From Wyeomyia smithii (Eukaryota; Arthropoda; Insecta; Diptera; Culicidae), in contig NC_073696.1 in NCBI RefSeq assembly GCF_029784165.1, forward strand, positions 234,547,271 to 234,611,270: a stretch of 64,000 bases of DNA, in the 5' to 3' direction. This document shows, one piece after another, positions 23,140 through 34,417 of the stretch. Numbering within the stretch: position 1 is the first letter of the stretch; every line of letters begins with the position of its first letter. A program made the translations under genes and the position numbers. Under the pieces are notes generated by a model. It worked only from the letters and a program-made list of their open reading frames with translations, searched no databases and was not told the DNA's origin.

Positions 23140-24600
23140 TCACGTTGAAATCTTGTTGGTCGGCATAGTAACTAACTCCTGATTGCGATTGTTTTGGCAT
23201 TTTATAAACCAACTTAGAACTCTGTCTTGTTTGATATGCATGTTTGCATTTTTGTAAATTTTCGAGCTATGAATGCATGGAACTTTGCCAGTTTTTATAC
23301 TCAGTAGGTATCTTAGCTCAATTAATCGAGAAGTTAGAAATAATCAGCGCGAAACTCCGTATCCCTGCGCGTCTGCGTCGGTAAGAGGAAATAGAGATGT
23401 CGTTCATAACGCTCCGGTGTAAACAAGTCTTCGGGCCGGTATTTTCAGTGTGTTGTGACTTCCGAGGTGTATCAAATCATTTATTCGAAGACTGCCCACC
23501 CGTTGGTTCTATTCCAGCAGGTTGCGATTCAGAGTAGGTTTCGTTCAGTAAATATAGCAATAATATATACGCGATGTATACCTCTACTGAAGTGCGCTTG
23601 TTTTCTTGCAGGTATTTGAGTTTGGTAATATACATTTATTTAAATACATGATGCTTCGTATAGTTAATAATTTTCGCGCCCGTCATTCGCGTAGGATCGC
23701 GGGGTTGATAAGAAAGATACACACCGTTGGTATTCGTAATACGCGAGCTTCGCGCGAATCATCATTCGATTCCATCACTTGCCACGGAAACATAATTACA
23801 CAGACCATTCTCTCCGTCGCAGAGTAGAGATGCGGGATAAGCTCAGTCTTGGTATGACCGTTCAACCAAAGATTACCTGCCCGTTGCTTTTATATAAGCG
23901 TGTCGCGAATCGAGTTCGGTTGATAAATATCGTGATTGATCTGATAACTACGTAATGTATACCTATCAAAGAATCGCGTCTTCCGAAGTGCATTCGCTTT
24001 CTTGAGAGTATACGGGATTGGACATAAACAAATGTTTAAAAATTTGGATTCTTCGGGTGGTGGATGGTTTACGCGCGCGCCACTCCTAAATATTCCCGAT
24101 GTTTGACATTAAAGATATTTCTATCGCCTTCGTAATGAGCTAACTTCGCGCGCAGCATTGTCTCTTGGTCTAAACCGGTACCAAATATGAATAAGCTAAA
24201 TGTGCTCCTATAGTCAGCCGGCTGAATATAGAATAAACCGAAAATAGCTAAATAGGGACAGGTAGGAGTTACATGTATGATCGCATCACTTATCAAAGTG
24301 AATCCTGATCCAACGAGCCCTTCTCTACTAACAAAAACCTCCTTCCTGTGACCTTTGTGGAGATGCAGAGGTAAACACGGTCTCCGAATAGCAAGGGTCA
24401 CACTAACATCCCTCCCCTCTTCCCACCTGATTGCAAGGACGTGGCCGGCGTCGTTATTGATCCTTCAAAGTATTGAATCACTAAAACTTGTACAATGAGA
24501 ATGGTCGGTCACTCCCAACCCCTTTCAGTTGATTCACTGTGCAATTTTACTGATTCGGATCAATCACGGAGTGCAACCATTGATAAGTGCAGTCAGTCAA
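23140..24600 (+). repeat. Unnamed ~1.3-kb dispersed repeat, copy 1
   Basis: Shares an ordered series of blocks with 28200-29500: GGCATTTTATAAACCAACTT, GAAACTTTGCCA, GCGTCTGCGTCGGTA, GGTCGATAAATATCGTGA-type, CAAAGAATCGCG, AAGAAAGATAC, GTGGAGATGCAGAGGT and GGCCGGCGTCGTTATT. A TATATAAG box stands at about 23890 upstream of the TTCGGTTGATAAATATCG block. Divergence is high (roughly a third by eye). Long-terminal-repeat origin is possible. Confidence 0.6.
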
Positions 24601-24890
24601 GCTAAGCTAAGTTAAGGAATTTTAATCATTTTGCTGGAAAATAGTGATAAAATATAAGTAGACCTATAACTAAACATGACAGTTTAAAGCAATATGTGAT
24701 TTCTTGATTTTATATTGACCGTCGAAGATTATCATGTGCTTAGGTGTACGGATTTCGATCCAGCACGGTATGTAGTAGGTAATCTGAGTGTCCATTTCGT
24801 TACTTTGAAACTGTATTCCATGCATCGGATGCTAACAAACTAAAGTGAAGTACCGCTGTAAGAAAAATAAACAAAAACGTTTGTACTGCT

Positions 24891-25424
24891 CTAAGACAAG
24901 ACGCGACAGCTGGTCACCGTTACATGCAACCAATTTGAACCGGCTGCTGATTGGCTAAATCCGATAACGCAATCGTCACGTAGAAAATACAACGAGGTTA
25001 CTTTTCACTGTAAAGCAGTGATGCTGGAGAGTCTTAATTTAGCTATTAGGTATAATTGTTCATAAATAATGATGCAAAAGTATGCAAGGTACATGATATT
25101 ACCGAGTAATGTATTTCACTGTTATAACTTTAAAAATGCATTGATTAATCGTTTTTTACTATTTCGGTTGAAGTCCAAGAAACTTAGGAAGAAAAAATTT
25201 GAAGGTAGAAGTATGCTTTATTGAACATAAAATAATAAATAACAATTGAGTATTATTCGCCGATATATTGTAATTTTAATTTGTTTTATTTTCATTGACC
25301 TGCAGAAGTTGTTAAAAATAATGATTCTGGCATCAACGGTATGGAACGTTCAAAATAATTTCGACGGGGATGACGGCCGTTACGAAAAGAAAAATAAGAA
25401 GCCAGCTGTCGCGTCTTGTTTTAG
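24891..25424. mobile_element. hAT-like MITE, first of a tandem pair
   Basis: Inverted ends CTAAGACAAGACGCGACAGC and GCTGTCGCGTCTTGTTTTAG. The left flank carries GTACTGCT at 24883-24890, repeated after the second copy at 25994-26001, so the pair shares a single 8-base duplication. No coding capacity. Confidence 0.8.
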
Positions 25425-25425
25425 G

Positions 25426-25993
25426 CTAAGACAAGACGTGACAGCTGGTCACCGTTACATTCAACCAATTTGAACCGGCTGCTGATTGGCTAAATCCGAT
25501 AACGCAATCGTCACGTAGAAAATACAACGAGGTTACTTTTCACTGTAAAGCAGTGATGCTGGAGAGTCATAATTTAGCTATTATAATTGTTCATAAATAA
25601 TGATGCAAAAGTATGTAAGGTACATGATATTACCGAGTAATGTATTTCACTGTTATAACTTTAAAAATGCATTGATTAATCATTTATTACTATTTCGGTT
25701 GAAGTCGAAGAAACTTAGAAAGAAAAAAATTGGGTACCAAGAAACTTAGGAAGAAAAAATTTGATAATAGAAGTATGCTTTATTGAACATAAAATAATAA
25801 ATAAGAATTGAGTATTATTCGCCTATATATTGCAATTTTAATTTGTTTTATTTTCATTAACCTGCAGAAGTAGTTAAAAATAATCGTTCTGGCATCAACG
25901 GTATGGAACGTTCAAAAAAATTTCAACGGGGATGACGGTCGTTACGAAAAGAAAAATAAGAAGCCAGCTGTCACGTCTTGTCTTAGGTTTTAG
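25426..25993. mobile_element. hAT-like MITE, second of a tandem pair
   Basis: About 95% identical to the preceding copy by eye, and in the same orientation. One base (G at 25425) separates the two. It has a local ~35-base duplication near 25700-25755 (AGAAACTTAG twice) and an extra GTTTTAG at its right end before the GTACTGCT duplication. The arrangement suggests tandem duplication or transposition into the end of a copy. Confidence 0.8.
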
Positions 25994-26300
25994 GTACTGC
26001 TGAGTAGACATGCACATACTTAATTTATCTTGGCAAACTTTCTAACAACTGACCTAGCTCAGCTAAGTTTTTAACAAATGTCAGTAATACATTTCGATGT
26101 ACTTTTAGCGAATATATCTACCGTGAACCAGCAAGTATTGACATCTCGCCTGCCGAAGTTATTGAAAATTCTGCCGAAAGCATGTAGAACATTTCGCTGT
26201 ATTTATCAGCTGTTGAGTTCTTGGCAATAAGTTATAAGTGTGCAGTGCTGCTGTTTCCACCTCAAAAGATGCACTTGAAAGAATCGATCTCTCATTAGTG

Positions 26301-26619
26301 TTAAATTGGGCACTGCTGAATATCGATATTATCTTATTCTTGTTATACATGTAAATTAATTTATTTATTTCATAATTTACACCAGTTGACCTCGTAATTT
26401 TATTGAATTTATTATTAGCCTCTCATAAATATATTTTGTTATTGACTATCATATTATTATTTACTAATTTATTTATTGTTAACAATAAGACGTACAGACG
26501 ATTAATTATGTTGGAAAGCTGTTTTTATGTAGTTTAACATCCAAATTATAAATCTATATCACTATGTTACTACAATATTATTCTCAAACTAACGCGATTG
26601 TCATGTTAAACTGTTTTCA
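26301..26619. other. AT-rich sequence without recognised features
   Basis: Very AT-rich, with ATTTATTTATT-type runs. Nothing else seen. Confidence 0.4.
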
Positions 26620-27520
26620 GTTTCACAAAGAGCAGAACGTACTATACTCTGGCAAAATGAATAAACCAGCGGAAGATTTTGACTGCGGCACATTCCCAAA
26701 GGAAATGTCGGTGAGTTTTCTTGGAAAAGAGGAATCTATGGAGAGTTGGCAACTTATGGACTTCGGTCCAGATAGCCAATCCTGTTCCTCTCCCATACTG
26801 GATAACCCGAAGCGCAACGAAAGTGACAGCAATATCATCGTAATGACTCCAAAAGTAAACGGTATAGAATGAGGGTGAGGCGTCAGGCTGGGGTTTATAG
26901 TGAAGAGGCTCGGTTGAAAATTTTCTCGATCAATGTTCGGGGGACTCCGAACACTGAAAAGTGATCCAGAAATGGTGAACATTGCAATAGTGGAGAGAAA
27001 CCTTAAGCGAAAGGGAAGAAATCCCTTTGTCCGCGGCAACAACTTGAACGGAAGCTGACTAGACTGGGAACGGTATTGCAGGAACTAGTGGCATCCAAAG
27101 ACGACCTACAAGTTCAGTGGCCAACTCCCGCTTCTTCAGAGATGATGCTAGCCTGGTGAAAGTTGGGATAATATTCAAGGGATTCCCTGGTAACCAAACG
27201 ACAACGGCGAACCTGAACGCGGACTAAGACGCTCTCCTCCTTAAGATAGAAGAGCACAGGCACGAAGGGGTGAAACCGAAGTTTGCAAAATGTAGCTATA
27301 AGAGCGGTTACATGGTTCTTTACTGTTAGGACCAGGAAACCGCCTTATGGCTGAAGGATATAACTCAGTCACTTGTGCCTTGGGAGAATGCTGAACTGGT
27401 TGCCTTAAACGTGAAAGAAATTTCGCGTCTGGAGGTCTTTCATGCATTCTTTCCCCTAAGCGCAAACTCCAGCAATGAACACGCAAAAGTTGGATGGTGC
27501 GAAACCAGTACAAAATCGTG
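26620..27520 (+). pseudogene. Degenerate retroelement ORF with DUF4780-like segment
   Basis: An open frame at 26564-26872 (MNKPAEDFDCGTFPKEMSV and on) ends in a stop and is followed by broken frames. Near 27250-27480 the reading EEHRHEGVKPKFAKC, SGYMVLYCQDQETALWL, then LVPWENAELVALNV and FHAFFPLSAN resembles the DUF4780 pattern found in insect retroelement-associated proteins (a hydrophobic core, CxD/QETA.WL, PW..A.L). Several stops and frame changes make it non-functional. It may be the first ORF of the LINE whose endonuclease resumes at 29560. The assignment is from memory of the family pattern. Confidence 0.45.
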
Positions 27521-27639
27521 CGTGTTTAGCGCAATTGTTGATGTGGTTTGGAACCAGTACAATGATTGCGTGTTGGGCATAACGCAATTAATACTCTAGC
27601 GTTTTTTTCAATGTATTTGTCACCTCCAAACTACTACAA

Positions 27640-27990
27640 GCGAGCGAGAAGCAAAACCTTTCTCCTCCTTTCTGCTTGAGAACGAGACATACGCTTCTCA
27701 AGTCTTTTGCACACACGCTTTCCCCTGAGTAGCAGCAAGCACGCATCGACAGTATGAGTGAGACTAACAACACTGGCATCTGGCATCTAGTATGTACAGC
27801 ACGGGTGTCTCGCTCATTTCGTAAAGCGACGAGACATCGTCTTGCGCGTCGCAACCCGAACCGAAAAAGAAGCGAAAGAGCAACCAGCAAATTACATGTG
27901 ACGTATCTAGTCTCGTCGCACGTACATGGAAAATCTACGAGCAAGAGAGAAAGAGCAGTCACTAATACACTCGATGTGAAAAATAAAGTG
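27640..27990 (+). repeat. Dispersed repeat shared with the right edge of the window
   Basis: TTCTGCTTGAGAACGAGACA, CTCTCAAGTCTTTTGCACAC-type and CCCCTGAGTAGCAGCAAGC match 63820-64000 in the same orientation (TTCCTGCTTGAGCACGAGAC, CTCAAGTCTTTCGCACAC, CCCCTAAGTAGCAACAAGC). A polyadenylation-like AATAAA follows at 27979. It may be a fragment of a long terminal repeat. Confidence 0.55.
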
Positions 27991-28199
27991 TCGGTATATG
28001 AAACATATTCTGATTTCAATCTATGTCAATGTATTCGCAGTACAACTGTTGCGTTATGCGTTTCACACATTTTTTGTGCGATTTCTGTGCAATATTTGTG
28101 CGAATCGGGAAGACACAATGATTGTACAAGACTTCAACTTTTGCGTGAAAAAGAGAAAAAGGGGGCTTTTAGAAAGCCAAAATAATAGTTTGTGTACAA

Positions 28200-29500
28200 A
28201 AAGTTGGCAAATCATAAAAGCTTTTGGGCAGATGTTTTATATAATACGTTCCAATTATGACTGGTTCGGCATTTTGTTAACAAACTTGAGACTATATATT
28301 GGTCAATATGGATAACTTCGTTTTTAAATTATTAAGGCTTTGTATGCATGAAACTTTGCCAATTTTTCTATTAAATAGGTAACATTCACATCGAAATGTC
28401 GTATCCCCGAGCGTCTGCGTCGGTAGAAGGAAAAATAGCGGTCGTGCGTAATGCTTCGGTGTAAACCGCGTTTCCGGTTCGGGAGAGTTTTGCTCATATG
28501 AACGTTTTCGAAATTAAGTGATTTCGCGGAGTTTACCCAGATGCTTGTTCATGTCTCACCGAAGATTTCATTCGGTCGATAAATATCGTGACTAACGAAA
28601 ACGCGATGTATACCTTCCAAAGAATCGCGGCCAACGTGTACTCGAGATTGACAAATAGCTGGTTGCTACAAGTGGTAAAGGCTACTTCACGCGCGTCGTA
28701 CGCAGAGGATCGCGGTGTTTGGCAAGAAAGATACTCATGGTTCGTTTCCGTAATAAGCGCGCATCATTTTTATATTCCGTTTTTCAGGTGTGTTTTTCGC
28801 GGGATCGTTTTTTTAGAGCAGACGAAGTGAATACGAGAGACGTCGTTAGTCGATCTGTTATATAGAAAATATCCGGTTGACCGAACCTAGAGAGACTCCA
28901 CGTTTATACATTTTAAGAGGCCTATCTTCAGATAGATCAACAACGCGCAATAGCTTTCGGTATAAAGAGGATCAACTTAAGAGGAGATATCCGATCATTT
29001 GAAGTTGTCTCGATTCGGTCAAAGATCCAGTATCCTTGCGTACGATTTATTGTTGCTGTGTTACATTTTCAAACTGAATAAGTTCGAATCGCATTATGAA
29101 TATCGTGGCGGATGTAATGAACTCAATGGCGCGACACTTGTTGTAAAGAACCCGACGCTCGAGTCAGCGCATCGTTCACCAAAACGAACCCTGCTGTATA
29201 CCTTGCCCTTTCTCCAACATCCCAGTGATTTCTCGTGGAAGTGCAGAGGTGTTCTCGGCTTCCATAAAGCGAGTATCACGTCAACATTTTCCTATACAAA
29301 CTCCCTCTTTGACCTGCATTCGGATGCGGCCGGCGCTGGTATTGCCTGATAAACATATTAAGGTCACCAGTTTTTACACATTGAGGATGCATGTTGGTCC
29401 CAAGCATCATCTATTGGTTCTCTGTGTAATTACTGCTGATCTGGCAATAACGGAGTAGCAACCGCGGGCGGTCAATCATGCTCATGCTCATGCTCATGCT
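28200..29500 (+). repeat. Unnamed ~1.3-kb dispersed repeat, copy 2
   Basis: Direct-orientation relative of 23140-24600: GGCATTTTGTTAACAAACTT, GAAACTTTGCCAATTTT, GCGTCTGCGTCGGTAG, CGGTCGATAAATATCGTGAC, CAAAGAATCGCGG, AAGAAAGATAC, GTGGAAGTGCAGAGGTG and GGCCGGCGCTGGTATT occur in the same order. A 116-residue ORF within (28999-29349) is not recognised and is not conserved in the other copies. Confidence 0.6.
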
Positions 29501-29503
29501 CAA
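29477..29503. repeat. (CATGCT)4 microsatellite
   Basis: Four perfect CATGCT units followed by CA. Confidence 0.8.
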
Positions 29504-29559
29504 AAAGCTGGCAAATCATAAAATGTAAAAATGTCAACAGGCATGCCGAATAAAGTCTC

Positions 29560-29990
29560 CATGTGGAAGAGAAATCGCTACAGACCCTAACGAAGCGTAA
29601 CTTCTCAAGAAGAACCAATAACCACGTCAGACTTTCTCACCGATTGACAAGAACTCCGAACGTGCCGATCACACTAGCATTCCGCCCAGTGACTCAAAAG
29701 CAGGACCTAGTGGTGGCTCCGAGGTTGGGTCCTAAAGATAGAATTGCTGGTAATGGAAAAACCCGACTAGTGAAAAACGCTCATGACTCCCCACAGGGAG
29801 GAAACGCTGGCTGCTCTGCTCCGCCTAAGCAAACAATGAAACCTATTAGGTTTCTACTAGTGAACTTTCATCACGCTAAAGGTGCTTCCGCTGTGTTGTG
29901 TAAGAGGTTCAAGAAAGAAGGGGTGGACATGGTGTTCATACCATAGTCCAATGAAGGCAAAATTTTTGAAATTGAAACAAACACATGTAA
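29560..29990 (+). pseudogene. LOA/R1-type LINE, start of the endonuclease domain
   Basis: The frame at 29563-29946 ends IRFLLVNFHHAKGASAVLCK, RFKKEGVDMVFIP, the opening strand of an APE-type endonuclease (usually QINLxHAKAAsA...IALIQEPW). After a stop the same frame runs to IFEIETNTC at the edge of an inserted element. Reading resumes across it at 31555 with LFYDEKQSSPRTA, the expected next segment. The preceding 90 residues are low-complexity linker. Dead by stops and by insertion. Confidence 0.65.
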
Positions 29991-30560
29991 GGGACGATCC
30001 ATTAATGATGTCACGCAAAATTTGGAAATAATTAACTCCCCCCCTCCCCCTTGTCACAAGCTGTAGGTGTGTCACGTTTTTATACTTCCCTCCCCCTTCT
30101 TTGGTAATAATTGATTGAAAATCGAGAAATTTGTTAGGAATGCATTTTTTCTTAATAAGAACGATTTTACTGAAAGAAAAACTGAAACTAATATGAAAAG
30201 AAGATTATAGAAGATAACTAGAAATGACGTTTAGTTCTGAGTCCAAGGATGCTGCTGATGGAGTCGCATATCGACGACATAGAAAGCCGAGACAGTAACT
30301 GCAGCATCGTTGCTGATTTTTGAAAGACCATCAATATTTAGTTCCCCTTCTTCAATCAATTCGCAATCCAAATCTTCTCCATATGTTACAATAGCCAAGC
30401 ATTTTTAATTACGTTTTGTCACAATTTTTGTATTGATTGGATTGAGAGACACTAAGAACTAATGAAATTGCGCTGTCATTCATAAATGAACATGCACGAT
30501 AGAACAGAATTAACGAACATTATGCTTTTTTAGCGTGAAAAAAAATTGTCATTTATTTTT

Positions 30561-30941
30561 AGCGTTGCACGAATAATAGGGCTGGGAAAAAGTTTTTTCG
30601 TGGAAAGTACCGAATTTTTAGTATAGAATAATGGTTTTAACTTGAGCTTGTCGAGAGTAATCCACTTTAAGTCAAGAATAATTTGGTTTTTAATTTTTCT
30701 TTGTTTATCATCATGTTTCGTTGAATATTCGGCCGTCTGTTCAGCCGAACATTCGGCCAAACAGACGGCCGAATATTCAACTAAACATGATGATTAAACG
30801 AGAAAAAATAAAAACCAAGTTACTCTTGAATTAAAGTGAATTACCCTAGACAAGATCGAGTTCAAATCATTATTCGATCATCCGAATTTTCGGTAATTTT
30901 CAAAAATAACTTTTTCCCAGCCCTAGTATTCGGTGCATCTC
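30561..30941. mobile_element. ~380-base foldback element (hAT-type MITE)
   Basis: Nearly the whole element is one inverted repeat, with arms of about 180 bases. The outer ends resemble GATGCACCGAATACTAGGGC on both sides, followed by GGCTGGGAAAAAGTT. The centre holds TTGAATATTCGGCCGTCTGT and its complement around a 20-base loop. Flanks are ATTTATTT-like on both sides, consistent with but not proving an 8-base duplication. Confidence 0.8.
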
Positions 30942-31160
30942 TATTTTATTTACCTAAAGCAAATCTTAAGCAAAAAAAAGGATCGTAAAACTATAAATGT
31001 ATGCTGCAAATATCATAAAGAGTTCTGAGTTTATCTCTGTGGTTAGGTATGTGATCTTTTTATTTATTTTTATTTTTTTGAATTGAAATGTGATGTCACA
31101 CTCAAGCTAACCCCCCTCCCCCGTAAGTCACAAAATGTCACAATAATTGAACCCCCCCTA

Positions 31161-31508
31161 GCGGGGGCCTAGTGTGGTTGGTAACGTCTCCGCCAACCAC
31201 GCTCGACGCCTGGGTTCGAATCCCACCGCCGACATAGGTGTCGATGGTTGTGAGGTGGCGTGATCCACTCACAACCAACCCAACTGGTCTAGATTCAATC
31301 CTAGCCGACACCGGAAGATTTTCTGAGGCGAAAAATCTCTGAGATCACGCCTTCCATCGCATGAGGAAGTAAAGCCGTTGGCGCCGGTCCGTCAATAAAC
31401 GGATCGTGAGTTAGGGTCCTGGGTGTGGAGTCGCCTCCCTGGGCGTCGGTGATTGGCCACAACAGTGACGGAACTAGACCGACGGAAAATAAGCGAGAAT
31501 AAAAAAAA
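31161..31508 (+). mobile_element. Full-length tRNA-derived SINE (Feilai-like)
   Basis: Starts GCGGGGGCCTAGTGTGGTTG. The box A-like region is TAGTGTGGTTGGTAACG and box B is GGTTCGAATCC, at the spacing of an internal Pol III promoter. A tRNA-unrelated body follows and ends in poly-A at 31500-31508. The flanks ATTGAACCCCCCCTA (31146-31160) and its slightly diverged repeat from 31509 are a 15-17-base target duplication, as expected from LINE-driven insertion. Feilai is the Aedes family this most resembles; no database check was possible. Confidence 0.85.
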
Positions 31509-31554
31509 ATTGAAACCCCCCCCTAAATGCGTGACATCATTAATGAATGGTCCC

Positions 31555-32160
31555 TGAGTTATTTTATGACGAGAAGCAGAGCTCGCCCAGAACTGCATTT
31601 CTTGCTAAAAATTTAATATTACCCTATAACAGAGTCTTGTATCTGACGATGTGCAATTCTGCTATTTTTGAGAAAATCCAGAATTGGCATATCTCAGACG
31701 AGACTTCATTATCTGACCATAAACACATTATTTTTGGATGAGATCAGTGAACCAGCGGCAGAATATCGCGATGCTAGAAAAACCAAATTGGGATCGATAT
31801 GCCAGTCACTTGAGTTCAGCTCCCACAAATGGTAGTAGTATGAGTTCAATCGAGGAACTTGAAACTTTCTCTCGAACGTTAAACGAAAAGATCCTTAACG
31901 CTTATGATAATAGTTGCCTGCTCGAAGTTTCGTCCTCCAACAGGGATGTGCCGTGGTGATACGCTAAGTTGGAGCGGCTAAGGAAAACATCTCGGAAAAT
32001 GTTCAATAACGCGAAACGTACTTTAGATTGGGCTCAGTATAGGAAAGCACTTACTTAGTATAAAAATGAAATAAGAAAATCCAAGAGGAAAACTTGGATT
32101 CAAACGTATGAAAATATAGACAATGTGATGATGTGTCAGAATGGATCATTAACTAAGATT
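31555..32160 (+). pseudogene. LOA/R1-type LINE, endonuclease C terminus and linker
   Basis: Continues the LINE from 29990. LFYDEKQSSPRTAFLAKN and, after frame changes, WHISDETSLSDHKHIIF carry the SDH catalytic motif that closes APE endonucleases. Next comes the linker typical of these ORFs: TNWDRYASHL, LNAYDNSCLL, RDVPWWYAKLERLRK and RKSKRKTWIQTYENI. Stops and frameshifts are present, and the reverse transcriptase that should follow is absent. Confidence 0.7.
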
Positions 32161-32164
32161 CTCG

Positions 32165-32300
32165 TTGTCACGTTCCGGACTTGACACACGTTCCGGACCA
32201 ATAAGTTGAGAGGTGGAACCTTGTGTGGCCAGTTCGTCTGCTTTTTCATTGCCCTCTATTCTGCAGTGCCTTCAACCTAGTACAAATTGACAGAGTTCAT
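32165..32300 (-). pseudogene. RNase H C-terminal fragment of a second LINE
   Basis: On the minus strand the reading HCRIEGNEKADELATQGSTS followed by LIGPE is the last block of an RNase H domain, with the catalytic NEKAD Asp, as found in R1/I-like LINEs. It is only about 45 residues long and abuts the opposite-strand LINE linker, so two unrelated fragments meet here. Confidence 0.65.
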
Positions 32301-32977
32301 CGTAGCCTCCGCAGAGAGAGAACGCACTTCTAGACAACTTTTGGCGTGCATTTGGAGGCACATGTAGCCTTCAACGCCGCTCAACTGTCAGAGAAAATGC
32401 AAACATTTAGTTTATGTTTAAATCTTCTTTTATACACCAGAAATTGGTTACGTTTAAGGCATGTTGTATTCTTTCCGAGACCACGTTGTCAAACTCCCCT
32501 TGTCATAATGATAACGTCATCTGCTTAACCGCTTTGAGGCACCCCTAATCATGTCTGATTAAGCTGGGCGAATAAAGATATTCAGACAGAAGACATTTGT
32601 TTAACGGTAAGAACATCACGGTGCCACGCTGGACCATTATTATAAAAAAAATTGTCCATCAAATCCAAGAATAGGGGTCAATTTTTGAGGTCTTTTTACA
32701 TTTCTGGTTAAATTTTTAAAAAAATCCACCGACTGGATCTCGAGAAATCTCAATTTTTGTGTGTTAGTTAATAAATTTTAAAATAATTCTTATTCGATTC
32801 ATGCAATATCATCGAAATTTATGTTGTTATAATTATGATAATTCACCACTGACTTAACTCTCCAAATTGACTAAAGTATGTTATTTGTATGGCTCAGTAG
32901 CTCTAATTTAATTTAAATGTTACTCTCTGTGAAGTGAATGTGGAAAAATGAATCACTGTGTTTTATTACAAATCCAC

Positions 32978-33035
32978 ACACAAACACTCACAAACACACA
33001 TAAATATTCGCACACGTATACATATAAACACACAA
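32978..33035. repeat. CA-rich imperfect microsatellite
   Basis: ACACACAAACACTCACAAAC and on; interrupted CACA/CATA units. Confidence 0.6.
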
Positions 33036-34417
33036 GTTTTGAAAATTATGCAGTGATGGCATGAACTCGTGCAAAGTTGAACTGAGTAACACTTTTCCAG
33101 ATTTGAATCCAACTTGAATCTGCTTCCTCTCGATAGTTTGAGTTTTTTTGCACCGCACACTCTGATCGATTGAGTTTGAATGCGTGCAATGCATGCAGTG
33201 CACGATGTACGCAACGATGCAGGCGATGATGTGACGCGATGAGTTTTGTTTTTAGATCGAATTTATGCTTTCAAAAGACAATGCAACAAACTGTTGCTGC
33301 AGACGCGGCGCGAATTTCATCGCAATTCGATTTTCATGCAATTGTTGTTATGCAGGATTCAAATTCAAATCTAATTCAAGTGTAATGCACTGTTAGTAGG
33401 GTTACGTGCAAACCGAAAATAAATGTGTAGACAAGTTTTGAAACTGTGCAAAGTCACATTGCCTACTCTGAAATTATGTATTATATTTTCTCTATTAGAA
33501 AGACAAGTGCTGCTAAATGTTTGGCTTCTACTACTTTATCAAATTTTTAATTATTTGTGCGATTTCCAGGTTCTGGATAGTGAAAGAACAGTGTATAATA
33601 AATGGTTTTCTTTTTGTCTCGAGCATGGGTTCAAAGAGACAATTTCTGATTTTGCCAGCAGCTAAGAAAAGCTACAACTTCCGTTCTTTTTAAAATACCA
33701 CATCACTAACCCTAGAAAGATAGTCTGCGTCAATTTGACTCCTCGCTTTAGTGACATTACCCACTTCGTTTTCAAATAGTGCGAATATGTTCACATTTTT
33801 CAAAAACCTGAATTCTGGTATTTGTTATGTATCGATGTGTTACCACCATAATGTTCACTCAATAATAAATTTTGAACAAAATCTTGCATTTTTAATTGAT
33901 TTAAAATTTATGCATCAATTTCACGTCAAAATAAGATTATCTTTCCAGGGCTAGGTGAGTACCCAGTACCAGAGTTCTGCAGAGCCACTGGAAGAGTTCT
34001 TGGCCATCACAATGAACAAGCTTACGAGCCTATTTATTTCCACGTGATTTGGCAACTGAACAAAACTCTAGATTTACAACGATCGCTTATTAAGTGCCTT
34101 GATTGAGTATAACAGTAATCACATGTGTTAGCCTATACTGTCTTTCTTGCATGGTTGACGTAAAAGCCAATATGTCCAAAATGTACTTTTTTGTTGATTC
34201 GAGTTTCTTGTTCTAAAATGAATACAATAATACACACTAAAAAAAACTTTTTTGTTCTGAAACATTCGAGAAATATTAAAAGTGCGTAACTACCAATTGG
34301 TTTTACTCCGTGCGAAATGCAATTGTTAAAAAAATCGTATTATTCGATACACAATCTGGGAAAAGGAGGCTAAATTCTCTTATTGTACCAATATATATTT
34401 TTTTGAATCACTCTTTC

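Larger units (their letters stand above)
20834..24773. mobile_element. Pogo-like DNA transposon remnant with TACGGATTTCGATTC motifs
   Basis: The left end GTACCGTGCTGGATCGAAA is mirrored at the right by TTTCGATCCAGCACGGTA (about 24755-24770). The motif (G)TACGGATTTYGATTC recurs near 20870 (inverted), 21237, 21262 (inverted), 21606, 21660, 21683 and 21708, and again at 24745. A psq-type helix-turn-helix ORF lies inside at 21336-21508. The centre is filled with other repeats, so the 3.9-kb span may combine two fragments. Confidence 0.5.
24773..26300 (+). repeat. Dispersed repeat, copy 2, split by twin MITEs
   Basis: 24773-24890 and 26002-26300 align with 20020-20833 in the same orientation (TTTCGTTACTTTGAAACTGTA, ATGCATCGGATGCTAAC, TACCGCTGTAAGAA, CAGTGCTGCTGTTTCCACC). 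The insert between them is the MITE pair. Confidence 0.55.
29991..31554. mobile_element. 1.56-kb element with 25-28-base inverted ends, inserted in a LINE (PIF/Harbinger-like)
   Basis: The left end GGGACGATCCATTAATGATG and the right end CATCATTAATGAATGGTCCC are near-perfect complements. The LINE frame on either side (NTC before, LFYD after) is rejoined if TAA on the left and TGA on the right are a decayed three-base duplication, which suits PIF/Harbinger. C-rich runs lie near both ends. It contains a foldback (30561-30941) and a SINE (31161-31508). No transposase recognised. Confidence 0.75.

Noticed and set aside
23140..29500. One intact LTR retrotransposon bounded by the two direct repeats
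   Set aside because: The repeats differ too much from each other and no reverse transcriptase, protease or integrase reading lies between them.
31161..31240. Functional tRNA gene at the SINE head
   Set aside because: The tRNA-like head is fused to a SINE body with poly-A and a target duplication.
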